64,000 nucleotides of DNA from Kitasatospora azatica KCTC 9699. Its GTDB lineage: Bacteria; Actinomycetota; Actinomycetes; Streptomycetales; Streptomycetaceae. A program made the translations under genes and the position numbers. The stretch is from assembly GCF_000744785.1 (NCBI RefSeq), contig NZ_JQMO01000003.1, positions 3,906,001 through 3,970,000 on the forward strand, given 5' to 3'. The notes beneath the pieces were generated by a model. It was not told where the DNA came from. It saw nothing but the letters and a program-made list of their open reading frames with translations, and ran no database searches. Of the stretch, positions 42,450 through 53,100 are shown one piece after another. Position 1 is the stretch's first letter; each line of letters begins with the position of its first letter.

Positions 42450-44111
42450 ATGCCGGAGACCCCCGCCAGCGGACGTACCCCCCTGGACCGCACCCCGCAG
42501 TGGGCCGCCCTCGGGAAGCACCGGGCGGAACTCGGTGAGCTGCACCTGCGCGAGCTGTTCGCCGCGGACCCGCAGCGCGGCAGCCGCTACACCCTGCAGG
42601 TCGGCGACCTGTACCTGGACTACTCCAAGCACCTGGTGACCGACGAGACGCTGGAGCTGCTGCGCTCGCTGGCCGCGGACCGCGACGTGTTCGGCCTGCG
42701 CGACGCGATGTTCCGCGGCGAGAAGATCAACGTGACCGAGGACCGCGCCGTCCTGCACACCGCCCTGCGCGCGCCGCGCGGCGCGGTGGTCGAGGTGGAC
42801 GGCGTCAACGTGGTGCCCGAGGTGCACGCCGTCCTGGACAAGATGGCCGCCTTCTCGAACCGCGTGCGCAGCGGCGAGTGGACCGGGCACACCGGCAAGC
42901 GGATCAAGAACATCGTCAACATCGGTATCGGCGGCTCCGACCTCGGTCCGGCGATGGCCTACGAGGCGCTGCGCGCCTACACCCAGCGTGACCTGAGCCT
43001 GCACTTCGTCTCCAACGTGGACGGCGCGGACCTGCACGAGGCGGTGCGCGACCTGGACGCCGCCGAGACGCTCTTCATCGTCGCCTCCAAGACCTTCACC
43101 ACCATCGAGACCATCACCAACGCCACCTCGGCCCGCGACTGGCTGCTCACCGAGCTGCGGGCGGATCAGGGGGCGGTGGCCAAGCACTTCGTGGCGCTGT
43201 CCACCAACGCCGAGGGCGTCGCCGACTTCGGCATCGACGTCGAGAACATGTTCGAGTTCTGGGACTGGGTCGGCGGCCGCTACTCCTACGACTCGGCGAT
43301 CGGCCTGTCGCTGATGATCGCCATCGGCCCGGAGCGGTTCCAGGAGATGCTGGACGGCTTCCGCCTGGTCGACGACCACTTCCGCACCGCCCCCGTGGAG
43401 CAGAACGTCCCGCTGCTGCTCGGCCTGCTCGGCGTCTGGTACGGCCAGTTCTTCGACGCCCAGTCGCACGCGGTGCTGCCCTACTCGCACTACCTGTCGA
43501 AGTTCACCGCCTACCTGCAGCAGCTGGACATGGAGTCCAACGGCAAGTCGGTGCAGCGCGACGGCGACCCGGTGGGCTGGACCACCGGCCCGGTGGTCTG
43601 GGGCACCCCCGGCACCAACGGCCAGCACGCCTACTACCAGCTGCTGCACCAGGGCACCAAGGTGATCCCGGCCGACCTGATCGGCTTTGCGAAGCCGGTG
43701 GACGACCTGGCGCCCGGCCTGGTGGCCCAGCACGACCTGCTGATGGCCAACTTCTTCGCCCAGGCGCAGGCCTTCGCCTTCGGCAAGACGGCCGAGGAGG
43801 TCCGGGCCGAGGGCGTGGCCGAGTTCCAGGTCCCGCACCGCACTTTCAAGGGCAACCACCCGACCACCGTGGTGCTGGCCAGTGAGCTGACCCCCTCGGT
43901 GCTCGGCCAGCTGATCGCGCTCTACGAGCACAAGGTCTTCGTGCAGGGCGCGATCTGGAACATCGACTCCTTCGACCAGTGGGGCGTGGAGCTCGGCAAG
44001 GTGCTGGCCAAGAAGATCGAGCCGGTGCTGCTGAGCGGTGAGGGCGGCGACCACCTGGACAGCTCCAGCGCGGCCCTGGTCGCCAAGTACCGTACGCTGC
44101 ACGGTCGCTGA
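42450..44111 (+). CDS. pgi: glucose-6-phosphate isomerase
   Basis: Interconverts glucose-6-phosphate and fructose-6-phosphate in glycolysis. The 553-residue protein has NIGIGGSDLGPAM, SKTFTTIET (phosphate-binding loop), both PGI signatures (VGGRYSYDSAIGLS and FDQWGVELGK, with the catalytic lysine) and a C-terminal helix. The loop usually read as GEPGTNGQH is GTPGTNGQH here, placing Thr where many family members have a catalytic Glu; this may be normal for actinomycetes. It ends 18 bp before a strong hairpin. Confidence 0.96.
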   Translation: MPETPASGRTPLDRTPQWAALGKHRAELGELHLRELFAADPQRGSRYTLQVGDLYLDYSKHLVTDETLELLRSLAADRDVFGLRDAMFRGEKINVTEDRAVLHTALRAPRGAVVEVDGVNVVPEVHAVLDKMAAFSNRVRSGEWTGHTGKRIKNIVNIGIGGSDLGPAMAYEALRAYTQRDLSLHFVSNVDGADLHEAVRDLDAAETLFIVASKTFTTIETITNATSARDWLLTELRADQGAVAKHFVALSTNAEGVADFGIDVENMFEFWDWVGGRYSYDSAIGLSLMIAIGPERFQEMLDGFRLVDDHFRTAPVEQNVPLLLGLLGVWYGQFFDAQSHAVLPYSHYLSKFTAYLQQLDMESNGKSVQRDGDPVGWTTGPVVWGTPGTNGQHAYYQLLHQGTKVIPADLIGFAKPVDDLAPGLVAQHDLLMANFFAQAQAFAFGKTAEEVRAEGVAEFQVPHRTFKGNHPTTVVLASELTPSVLGQLIALYEHKVFVQGAIWNIDSFDQWGVELGKVLAKKIEPVLLSGEGGDHLDSSSAALVAKYRTLHGR

Positions 44112-44129
44112 CGGAAACGAGCAGAACGC

Positions 44130-44166
44130 CGAAGGCCCCGCGGTCGAGTCGACTGCGGGGCCTTCG
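44130..44166. terminator. bidirectional terminator between pgi and the small lectin gene
   Basis: A 16-bp stem (44130-44145 with 44151-44166, one wobble) and five-base loop. Its left arm shares the AACGCCGAAGGCCCC core with the tRNA-Lys terminators. Confidence 0.85.
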
Positions 44167-44184
44167 CGCGCTACCGACTCACCG

Positions 44185-44946
44185 TCAGGCGATGGCCAGG
44201 CCGGCGAAGCTCCACTCCTGGTTGGGGCCGGCGTTGCAGTCCCAGAGCTCCAGTTGGGTGCCGTTGACCGTGCTCGAGTGCGGGTCGTCCAGGCAGCGCC
44301 TGGAGGCCGGGTTGTAGAGGCTGCCGTCGGCGCGCGGGATCCACTGCCGGGGTGACTGGTCGGTCACGGTGGCCTTGAGGTCCACGCCGGGCAGGACGTC
44401 CGGGTAGTCGGCGGAGTCGCCGCTGACGGTCGGGGCGGGCAGCGCGAACGGCAGGGTGAGGCTGAACCGGTGGCCGTTCTCGTCCTTGAACGCGGCCAGT
44501 GGGGCGGTGCCGCCGCCGGAGAGGGCGACGCCCGAGGGAGTGGCGGCGGGGGAGAGGGTGCCGTCCGCGTTCTTGCTCAGCGTCGCGTCGACATCGGTCC
44601 ACTTGCCGTTCTTCTTCACCCGGGCGGGCCGTGCGTGGCGGGTGACGGTGAAGGTACCGTCCGGGTTGGCCACCGTCTGGCTGGTCTCGGTGGTCAACTC
44701 GTCGATGGTGACGGGCTTTCCGGTGCGCTTGGCAGCCGCCTTGGCGCGCTGGCTCGGGCCCGCCTGGGCGTCCGTCAGCTGGAGGCTGCCCGGCGCGGAG
44801 GCCTTGCCGGGGGCCGGTTGCCCGGGCTGCGGGTCGGCGAAGGCCGGTATCGCGAGTCCGGCGACCACCGTGGTGAGGGCGGCCACCACGGAGAGTCGGC
44901 GCAGGGCGCGCTGTCCGGCCGGCCGCGGTGGGCCGCGGTGAGACAT
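44185..44946 (-). CDS. small secreted ricin-lectin protein, deletion derivative of its large neighbour
   Basis: A 253-residue exported protein. A signal peptide ends at AFA-D (near residue 38). Residues 1 to about 196 follow the N-terminal region of the 1581-residue protein at 45079-49824 nearly motif by motif (DELTTET, VANPDG, VKKNGKWT, LPFALPAPT, LPGVDL, ATVTDQ). Directly after TVTDQ it jumps to QWIPRADGSLYNPASRRCLD and ends in a single ricin-type repeat, matching the last 50 residues of the large protein. About 1,340 internal residues are therefore absent. AAGGAA lies ahead of the ATG at 44946. It may bind carbohydrate, but one trefoil third alone may not. Confidence 0.82.
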   Translation of the reverse strand: MSHRGPPRPAGQRALRRLSVVAALTTVVAGLAIPAFADPQPGQPAPGKASAPGSLQLTDAQAGPSQRAKAAAKRTGKPVTIDELTTETSQTVANPDGTFTVTRHARPARVKKNGKWTDVDATLSKNADGTLSPAATPSGVALSGGGTAPLAAFKDENGHRFSLTLPFALPAPTVSGDSADYPDVLPGVDLKATVTDQSPRQWIPRADGSLYNPASRRCLDDPHSSTVNGTQLELWDCNAGPNQEWSFAGLAIA

Positions 44947-44979
44947 GAGAGTTCCTTTACGAAGTTTCCCAATGAGCAA

Positions 44980-45020
44980 GGTCCCTGGCTCGGACGAGTG
45001 TGCCGCCCGAACCAGGGACC
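44980..45020 (-). terminator. terminator of the large lectin gene
   Basis: Nine-base stem GGTCCCTGG (44980-44988) with complement at 45012-45020, extended inward by four pairs. It separates the two lectin genes. Confidence 0.7.
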
Positions 45021-45078
45021 CGGTGGTGCGTGTGTCAGGCCGTCAGACTGGCTGACTGTCAGAAGGTCGGACTGACTG

Positions 45079-48000
45079 TCAGGCTCCGTTCAGCGCCATG
45101 GCCCAGGTCTGCGCGGGCGTGCCGTTGCAGTCGTAGAGCTCGAGCTGGGTGCCGTTGGTGGTGCTGGCGTTCGGGTCGTCCAGGCAGCGCCCGGAAGCCG
45201 GGTTGTAGAGGCTGCCGTTGGCCCGCGGGACCCACTGCTGGTTCGCGCCGCCGTTGCACTGCCAGATCTCGATCATGGTGCCGTTGAGCGTGCCGTTGCC
45301 GGTGGCGTCCATGCAGGCGCCGTTGTTGGTGATGGTGCCGTTGGCGTTGATCACCCACTGCTGGCCCGTGGCACCCGAGGTGGAGCAGTCCCACACCTGG
45401 ACGTGGGTGCCGTTGGTGGTGCTGCCGTTGTTGTTGTCCAGGCACTTGTTGGTAAGGGCCGAGTGGACCATGGCCACGTTGGTGGTGACCGGGATCGCGA
45501 AGTCGTTCACCGTGAGGTTGCTGACGCTGCCCTGGTAGGAGGTCTGCGGCAGGCTGTTGTACTTGTAGCGGCCGACCACCAGCGGACCGGTGATGCCCGG
45601 GCGGGCGTCGTGCTGGCCGGTGCCGGCGAGCACGCCGTTGACCCACAGGCTGGTGCGGCCGGTGGTGGCGTCGAAGCTGGCGGTCAGCTTGGTCCACTGG
45701 TTCAGCGTGACCTTGGCCGCCGAACCGAGCGCGGTGGCGGTGGTCTGGTCGTAGCCCCAGGCGTTGTCGTCGGCGGGCTTCATGGCGAAGCGCCAGGTGC
45801 TGTCGCTCATCTCCGGCCAGATGATGAAGCCGCTGCCGTAGGTGCCCTCCTGGCTGACGACCACCCCACCGGTGTTGGAGGTCTCCTTGGTCCACAGGGT
45901 GATCGAGAAGGACCGGTTGGTGTCGACGGACTGGCCGGCGGTGTCGATCTCGTTGCCGGTGCCGCCGGTGAAGGAGGCCACCGTGGTGCTGACGCCGTTG
46001 ACGGTGTCGGTCGGGAAGGTGACGTTGCCCTTCACGGTGCCGTTGTGCAGGCCGACGGTGTCGGTGACCACGCCGCCCACCGGGGCGGTCAGCGGCCAGT
46101 TGGCGTTCGCCTGGTGCAGCGCGCCGACGTACTGCGGGTAGTAGTTGGTGAACTGGGCCAGCCCGCCCGAGGTGGGCGCGGCGCCGGCGAACTCGTTGAT
46201 CTGGCCGGGGCCGTTGACCGTGTAGAGGTCGGGGTTGCCGTCCGCGTTCACGTCACCGGGGGAGGAGACGACCGGGTTGTCGGCGTTCACCAGGCCCAGC
46301 GGCAGGACCGGCTGGCTGGTGTTGGCACCGGTGGGCGAGGTCCACTTCTGGTCGAGGTAGCCGGTGCCGCACTCCCAGGTGACCACCTGGGTGCCGGGGT
46401 TCTGGTTGGAGGCCGGGTCGGCCATGCAGAAGTTGGACTGCGGGTTGACCAGCGTCCCGAGGGCCGCGTTGTACACCCACTTCTGCGAACCGGTGTTGTT
46501 GCAGGTGTAGAGCTGGAGCCCGGTGCCGTGGGTCAGCGAGCCCTGCGGGACGTCGACGCACTTGCCGAGCACGTGCAGGGTGTTGTCCGCGCCCACGGTG
46601 AAGCTCTGCGCGTCGGAGCCGTTGCAGGTGTAGAGCTGGATCTTGGTGCCGTTGGCCGTGTTCGCGCCGGAGACGTCCAGGCAGAGGCTGCCGCCGCCGC
46701 TGGCGGTGATACCGCTGGTCAGCGAGTTACGGGTGGGGGCGACCAGGTTGCTGTTCGGCAGGCCACTGGCGTCGAAGCTGAGCGGGAAGCTGCTGATGGC
46801 GCCGGTGATGGTGTTGCGGACCCACAGGGTGGGGGTGCCACCGGTGGTGGTGCCGTTGGCGACGGTGGCGCCGACGGTGCCGGGGGCGATCAGGCTGGTG
46901 ATGTTCCAGTCGCCGGTGCCGATCTGGTAGGCCTTGCCGAGGTAGACGCCGGAGCGGGCGCTGCCGGTGTAGTACCAGAGCTTGCCGTTCTCGACGGTGA
47001 TCAGGTCGGCGTACTGCTGGGCGCCGGAGAAGGCGCCGGGGGCGACCAGCTGGGTCAGGCTCGACCAGTCGGTGCTGTTGTAGCCGGTGCAGTCACCGGC
47101 CGCGGTCGGCACGCAGGTGGGCTTGTTGGTGGTGCCGACGTTGGCGGTGTTGGTGAACTTGCCGTTGGTGCCGCCGGTGGTGCCGTCGTTGCGGTACAGG
47201 TAGAGCTGCTTGGTGTTCTTCTGGAACGCCAGGATGTCGTCCACGGTGGACTGCGACTGGTTGCCGCGGTGGGTCACCAGGTAGTTGTTCCAGCTGGTCC
47301 CGTCCGGGCTCTGCGCCGGGGTGGAGGCGACCTGCGGAGTGGCGTTCGGGTCGCTGTTGCCGGGCACCATGCTGAGGTTGCCGTCCGGACCGGGGGTGAT
47401 CAGGTCCGGAGTGCCGTCACCGTTCAGGTCGCCCGCGACGACCTTGGTGTTGGCGTTCCACGGCGCGTAGAAGGAGTACTGCGCGGAGGTCGGCTGGGTG
47501 TTGCCCGCGTTGTCGACCGCCCGGACGTACAGGGTGTGGGTGCCCCACTGGCTGGCCGTCAGGTTGACCGGGATGTTCGCGGTGGCGCTGCCGCCGGATC
47601 CCGCCGTCCCGGCGACGTAGTTGTAGCCGCTGACCGGGATGTTGCTGTCGAGCGACCACTGGAAGCCCGCCACACCACTGGCCAGGCAGGCCGCGAGGTT
47701 GCAGCCGGTGGGCGTCGGGTCGATGCTGCTGACCTGGAGGCTGATCCCGGTGTCACCGGCGTGCGCGGTCGGCGTGATGCCGCTGCCCAGCGGAGGGAAG
47801 GCCGTCGAGGAGGTGAAGCTGGCCAGTTTCGGCGCGCTCAGGTCGGCCGTGAAGTAGCAGTAGGAGGAGCCGCCGCTGTTCAGGGTGCCGTCGCTGGCCC
47901 AGGCGTTCCAGCCGTAGGTGTGGCCGTCGGAGACGGGGCCGCCGATGTTGGCGGAGGAAGTGCCGCCGTTGCCGACCCAGTTGCCGACCGGCCAGGTCGC

Positions 48001-49824
48001 GGTGGCGGGGCCACCGGAGCCGTTGTTGACCATGTTGTCCCAGACGTGGAACCCGGCCTGCAGGTTGACGCCGCTCATCTGGGTGGTCAGGTGCGCGCTC
48101 AGCGTGATGTTCGACGCGTTGCCGTTGAGCGTGGTCATCCCGATCCAGCCGGCGGGGCCGCCGTTGCAGTCGGGGCCGCTCGGGTTCTGCGAGTTCGGCG
48201 AAGTCACCGTCTGGTCAGGGGTGTTGGGCGCGATGTCGAACTTGGTGACGACGTACGGGTTGGTGCTGAAGCGCATGAACCCGTAGTTGGTCGAGTACTT
48301 GCTCTCGTTGCCGTAGAGCAGGAAGGTCAGGTTGTTGTAGCCGAGGTGCTGGCTGACCGCGCTGGTGATGTCGAAGTTCACCGGCCGGTTGCCGCAGCCG
48401 GCGGCCGCGCTCGGGACGTCCTGGGCGCCGTAGCCCGCGACGTAGCCGGGCTGGCTGGCCCAGGTGGTGCCGCCGCCGATGCCGCCGGTGAGGTTGAGCC
48501 CGACGCCCCAGGTGTTGGAGCAGCCGTGGTCGGCGCCGTAGGTCTCGGTGAAGTACGCGGTGGAGTTCTGGATCACCATGCTGCTGTTGGTGTAGCTGGT
48601 GTCGAACTCGTAGTAAGTGCGGTACAGGCCGAAGCAGTTGGAGTCGTACTGCTGGTAGCCGATCGCCTCGCCGTTGGTCTGCGCCTGGTCGTAGAGCGCC
48701 TGGCTGGGGCAGCCCTCCTTGACCTCGGTGTAGTGGTTGGTGCCACCGGTGACCGGGCTGACGTAGGGGTCGTAGTAGATCGGGTACTGCAGGTTGGGGT
48801 CGGCGAGCTGGTTCGCGTCAGGGGTCAGCGAGATGCTGGAGCTGTCGGCCTTGACGGCGAGCTTGCTGATGTGGGCGCCGTGGCCGGGGCCGTCCTTGCT
48901 GGAGCCCTGCGTGCCGGCCGGGTCGACCACGGCCTGCGGTGCGGCGGGTGCGGCGGGGGAGACCGGGGCCGACTTGGGGGCGGTCTCGGCGGCCAGGGCG
49001 CTGGCGCGCGGCGCGTTGGTGGCGGGCGCGGGGGTGCTGGCGGAGTCCCACATGACCGGCGCGGGCGCGGTGAAGGCGGCGGCGCCGTCGGCGGCCTTGA
49101 GGGTGAGGTTGCCGTCCTGGTCGCTGCTGGTGCTCAGGCCGTTGGTGCTGGTGGCCAGGCGCAGCGTCTTCAGGGCCGGGTTGGCGGCGGCGGCCGCGTC
49201 GTGCACGACGAGGACCTCGCGGAAGGCGCCCTGGTCGGTGACGGTGGCGTTCAGGTCGACGCCGGGCAGCACGTTGGCGTAGCTGGCGGTGTCACCGTTG
49301 ATGGTCGGTGCGGGCAGCGCGAACGGCAGGGTGAAGGAGAACTTGTGGCCGGCCTTGTCGGTGAAGGCGGCCAGCGGGGCGGTGCTGCCGCCACCGGAGA
49401 GGGTGACGCCGGAGGCCGCGGCAGCGGGGGAGAGGGTCCCGTCGCCGTTCTTGGTCAGCGTGGCGTCGACATTCGTCCACTTGCCGTTCTTCTTGACCCG
49501 GGCGGCCTGCAGGTGCTTGGTGACGGTCATCGAGCCGTCCGGGTTGGCCACCGTGAGGTTGGTCTCGGTGGTCAACTCGTCGACGGTGACGGGCTGTCCG
49601 GTCTTCTTGGCCTTTGCCTGGGCGCGCTGCGTCGGGCCCATCTGGGCGTCCGTCGGCTGGCTGGCGGCGGGCGGGGCGTCCTTGCCCGGGGGCAGCTGCC
49701 CGGGGTGGGAGTCGGCGAAGGCCGGTGCGGCGAGGCCCCCGATGACCGTCGCCAGGGTTGCCACCACGGACAGGCGGCGGATGGATCGCTGTCTGGACAG
49801 CGGCGATGAGCCGCGGTTCGACAT
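45079..49824 (-). CDS. large secreted multidomain protein with FG-GAP, LamG and ricin-lectin domains
   Basis: A 1581-residue exported protein. Order: signal peptide (1-38), a domain shared with the small lectin (about 45-200), a long region with IYYDPYVSPV, an FG-GAP-like repeat GDLNGDGTPDLITPGPDG near 795, a ricin beta-trefoil near 1040-1165 (CLDVSG, KCVDVPQG, FCMADP), a second FG-GAP repeat GDVNADGNPDLYTV, a LamG jelly-roll near 1250-1440 (SFSITLWTKE, WTKLTASFD), and a second ricin domain at 1450-1580. It probably binds glycans outside the cell. It diverges from the RHS toxin gene, and such lectin/LamG proteins often accompany RHS genes in streptomycetes; a joint role is inference. Confidence 0.85.
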   Translation of the reverse strand: MSNRGSSPLSRQRSIRRLSVVATLATVIGGLAAPAFADSHPGQLPPGKDAPPAASQPTDAQMGPTQRAQAKAKKTGQPVTVDELTTETNLTVANPDGSMTVTKHLQAARVKKNGKWTNVDATLTKNGDGTLSPAAAASGVTLSGGGSTAPLAAFTDKAGHKFSFTLPFALPAPTINGDTASYANVLPGVDLNATVTDQGAFREVLVVHDAAAAANPALKTLRLATSTNGLSTSSDQDGNLTLKAADGAAAFTAPAPVMWDSASTPAPATNAPRASALAAETAPKSAPVSPAAPAAPQAVVDPAGTQGSSKDGPGHGAHISKLAVKADSSSISLTPDANQLADPNLQYPIYYDPYVSPVTGGTNHYTEVKEGCPSQALYDQAQTNGEAIGYQQYDSNCFGLYRTYYEFDTSYTNSSMVIQNSTAYFTETYGADHGCSNTWGVGLNLTGGIGGGTTWASQPGYVAGYGAQDVPSAAAGCGNRPVNFDITSAVSQHLGYNNLTFLLYGNESKYSTNYGFMRFSTNPYVVTKFDIAPNTPDQTVTSPNSQNPSGPDCNGGPAGWIGMTTLNGNASNITLSAHLTTQMSGVNLQAGFHVWDNMVNNGSGGPATATWPVGNWVGNGGTSSANIGGPVSDGHTYGWNAWASDGTLNSGGSSYCYFTADLSAPKLASFTSSTAFPPLGSGITPTAHAGDTGISLQVSSIDPTPTGCNLAACLASGVAGFQWSLDSNIPVSGYNYVAGTAGSGGSATANIPVNLTASQWGTHTLYVRAVDNAGNTQPTSAQYSFYAPWNANTKVVAGDLNGDGTPDLITPGPDGNLSMVPGNSDPNATPQVASTPAQSPDGTSWNNYLVTHRGNQSQSTVDDILAFQKNTKQLYLYRNDGTTGGTNGKFTNTANVGTTNKPTCVPTAAGDCTGYNSTDWSSLTQLVAPGAFSGAQQYADLITVENGKLWYYTGSARSGVYLGKAYQIGTGDWNITSLIAPGTVGATVANGTTTGGTPTLWVRNTITGAISSFPLSFDASGLPNSNLVAPTRNSLTSGITASGGGSLCLDVSGANTANGTKIQLYTCNGSDAQSFTVGADNTLHVLGKCVDVPQGSLTHGTGLQLYTCNNTGSQKWVYNAALGTLVNPQSNFCMADPASNQNPGTQVVTWECGTGYLDQKWTSPTGANTSQPVLPLGLVNADNPVVSSPGDVNADGNPDLYTVNGPGQINEFAGAAPTSGGLAQFTNYYPQYVGALHQANANWPLTAPVGGVVTDTVGLHNGTVKGNVTFPTDTVNGVSTTVASFTGGTGNEIDTAGQSVDTNRSFSITLWTKETSNTGGVVVSQEGTYGSGFIIWPEMSDSTWRFAMKPADDNAWGYDQTTATALGSAAKVTLNQWTKLTASFDATTGRTSLWVNGVLAGTGQHDARPGITGPLVVGRYKYNSLPQTSYQGSVSNLTVNDFAIPVTTNVAMVHSALTNKCLDNNNGSTTNGTHVQVWDCSTSGATGQQWVINANGTITNNGACMDATGNGTLNGTMIEIWQCNGGANQQWVPRANGSLYNPASGRCLDDPNASTTNGTQLELYDCNGTPAQTWAMALNGA

Positions 49825-50118
49825 GAGAGGTTCCTTTGGTCAGTCTAAAAAATTGGCAAAATCTTTGACGGTGCGTCGCGAGATGTGGTGGCGGAGTGTC
49901 CTGACGTGATGTCCGAATGACACCCCGAAACGACACTTCGCCCTTCTTGGCACCTACTCCCCGTGAGCCATGTGACTGATGTGGCGGGCTGAGACCGCCG
50001 GGGCACATTAATGCCATGCCTGTTCGAGCGGCAATACGAGCCGATAATGATCTCGTCGAGCCGGGGGCTCGGACGGTGACGGCCACTCAGGCCGTGAGAT
50101 CAACGGGGGAGTACTGTC
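49825..50118. promoter_or_regulatory. divergent promoter region of the lectin and RHS genes
   Basis: The 294 bp include an unusually AT-rich patch (around 49845-49870) close to the lectin start. One possible minus-strand -10 is TAGACT, with a weak -35. I cannot assign the RHS promoter. Confidence 0.45.
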
Positions 50119-53100
50119 GTGCGTGAACGACATGCCTGGTTCACTGCTGCCCGCACGAGGGGCCGGCATCGACGCGGCGTCGTGGCGGCCGCCACGGTGG
50201 CGGCACTGGCGATGGTGGTGCCGATGGCCCACGCCGACACGGTGGTGGGCGGCTACCGCTACCAGGGCAAGGCCTGGACGGCGGATCCGCTGCCCGACCA
50301 GCCGAAGGTCAAGGGCCATCCGGCGAACAGCGCGGCGAAGCCGGCCGTGCCCGAGCCCAAGGGCACCCGGGCCCTGGTGCCGCACAAGCCGACCGCGCCG
50401 GTTTGGCCGGGGGCGTCCACCGCGACGGTCAACCTCGGTGACAAGAGCGCGAGTTCGGTGAAGGTGGCGGCGGCCCCGGCAGCCCCCGCGACCCCGGCCG
50501 GCCCGTCGGCGGTCCAGCCGTTCGCGGTGCCGTTCGCCGCGCCGAACACGCCCGCAGCGGTCCAGGTGCAGACCGTGGACCACGCCAAGGCGCAGGCCGC
50601 GAACGTGGACGGTCTGCTGGTCGGCCTGTCCCGGGCGGACGGCTCGGGCGCGCCCGGCAAGGTCGCGGTCTCGGTCGACTACGGTTCCATCGCGCAGGCG
50701 TACGGCGGCGGTTGGGCCTCCCGGCTGCAGCTGGTGGCGATGCCCTCCTGTGCGCTGACCACGCCGCAGCTGGCGCAGTGCCAGACCCGGCAGCCGCTGC
50801 AGACCACCAACGACCCGGTGACGCACCAGCTCACCGCGACGGTGGCGCTGCCGGCCGGCACCACCTCGAGCGCCCCGCGCGCGATGAGCATGATGGCCGC
50901 GCCGATGGCGGCAAGTTCCAACGCCACCACGGCGGTTGCGGCCGTGGCCGGCACCGGCGGCTCGCAGGGCAACTTCGCGGCCACGCCGCTCTCCTCCTCC
51001 GGTGCCTGGGCGCACTCCGCCGCCGGCGCCTTCACCTACAGCTACCCGATCCCGGTGCCGCCGGCGCTCGGCGGCAAGGGCCCCTCGGTCGGCCTGTCCT
51101 ACGACTCGCAGTCGATCGACGGCGAGACCTCGGCCCGCAACTCGCAGTCATCCTGGATCGGTGACGGCTGGTCCTACAGCCCGGGTTACGTGGAGCGGTC
51201 CTACAAGTCCTGCACCAACGACGGGATCGACAAGTCCGGCGACGAGTGTTGGGCGGGCTGGAACGCCACCCTCTCGCTGGGCTCGCACAACGGCCGGCTG
51301 CTGCGCGACGACAGTGGCCAGTACCACCTGCAGAGCGACGACGGCACCAAGGTCGAGCTGCTCAACGGCGCCTCCAACGGCCTGTGGAACGGCGAGTACT
51401 TCAAGGTCACCACGACCGACGGCACCCAGTACTACCTCGGCCTGAACCACGCGCCCGGCACCACCTCGGACGCGGCCACCAACTCCGCCTGGGGCGTGCC
51501 GGTCTACCACCCCAACTCGGGCGACCCCTGCTACGACAGCAGCAAGGGCAACTCCTCGCAGTGCGCCCAGCAGATGGGCTACAAGTTCAACCTGGACTTC
51601 GTGGTCGACGTGCACGGCAACGTGCAGCGCTACGACTGGGCGAACGAGACCAACTACTACAACATGGGCAACGGCCAGTCCGCCGGCTCCGGCGGCACCA
51701 TGACGCCCTACACCCGCGGCGGCTACCTGACCCAGATCTCCTACGGCTACAAGCTGGCCGACGAGCAGGCCGGCCACGACCCGGCCGCCAAGGTCAGCTT
51801 CACCACCGCGCAGCGCTGCGTGGTCTCGGACAGCACCTGCCAGTACTCCAACCTGTCGACCTCGACGGCGACCAACTGGCCGGACACCCCGTACGACCTC
51901 AACTGCACCTCGGGCATGGCCACCTCCGGCACCTACACCGACACCAACGTGTGCCGGGTCGGCGCGCCGACCTTCTGGTCCACCTACCGGCTGAAGTCGA
52001 TCGACACCTCGGTGAAGGTCGGCAACTCCTGGCAGGCGGTCGACTCCTGGGCGCTGACCCACCTGTTCTCGGACGCCGGCGGCACCATGGACCCGGTCAC
52101 CGGTGCCACCGTCGACCCGAAGGACGCGGGTGCGCTGCAGTCCGTGATGTGGCTGCAGTCCATCCAGCGCACCGGCCAGGACACCTCGGCCGGCGGCAGC
52201 GGTCCGATCACCATGGACCCGGTGACCTTCACCGGCATCGAGACGGACAACCGGGTCGACGGCCTCACCCCGGCCGCCCCGCCGCTGTACCACCCGCGGA
52301 TCTCGAGTCTGCAGACCGAGACCGGCGAGTCGATCGCGGTGACCTACAAGGCACCGGAGTGCTCGCGGGTCAACAACACCATGCCGGCTTCGGCCGACTC
52401 GGACACCATGGCCTGCTACCAGGTCTACTGGACCACCCCGGGTGCCAAGGACCCGATAGCGGACTGGTTCAACAAGAGCCTGGTCGCGCAGATCTCGGAC
52501 AACGACGCCACCAAGGCCGGCTCGCCGGCCCGGATCACCAAGTACGACTACAGCGGTGGCGCGGCCTGGCACCGCGACGACAACGAGCTCGCCGACGACC
52601 AGTACCGCACCTGGAACGACTTCCGCGGCTACCGCACCGTCACCACCACCAGCGGCGCGGCCCCGGACCCGATCACGCAGAGCGTGGTCAACTACTTCCA
52701 GGGCATGGACGGCGACTACAAGGCCGACGGAAGCAAGCGCTCGGTCAGCCTGAGCAACTCGCTCGGCGAGTCCGCCGCCGACAGCCCCTGGCTGGCCGGC
52801 ACCCCGCAGGAGAGCGACAGCTACGACAAGGCCGGCGGCTCGATCGTCGCCAAGTCCCTGCCGGGCGTGCCGAGCCTGACCACCACCTACTCCGTGCCGC
52901 GGACCGCCTGGACCTCCAAGAGCCCGGCCCCCGCGACCCTGTCCACGCTGCCGGACCTGACGTCCCGTCGGACCACCTCCGCGAGCAGCAGGCAGCTGAG
53001 CCTGCTGGCCAACGGCAGCTGGCGCACCACCAGCAACAGCACCAGCTACGACAGCCTCGGCCGGATCTCCCAGCTGGACCAGAAGGGCGACAACTCGGTC

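Noticed and set aside
45403..49809. A 1468-residue open frame on the plus strand opposite the large lectin gene
   Set aside because: It is Val/Gly/Ala-rich low complexity with no signature, caused by high GC at third positions. The minus-strand frame has a signal peptide and clear domains.
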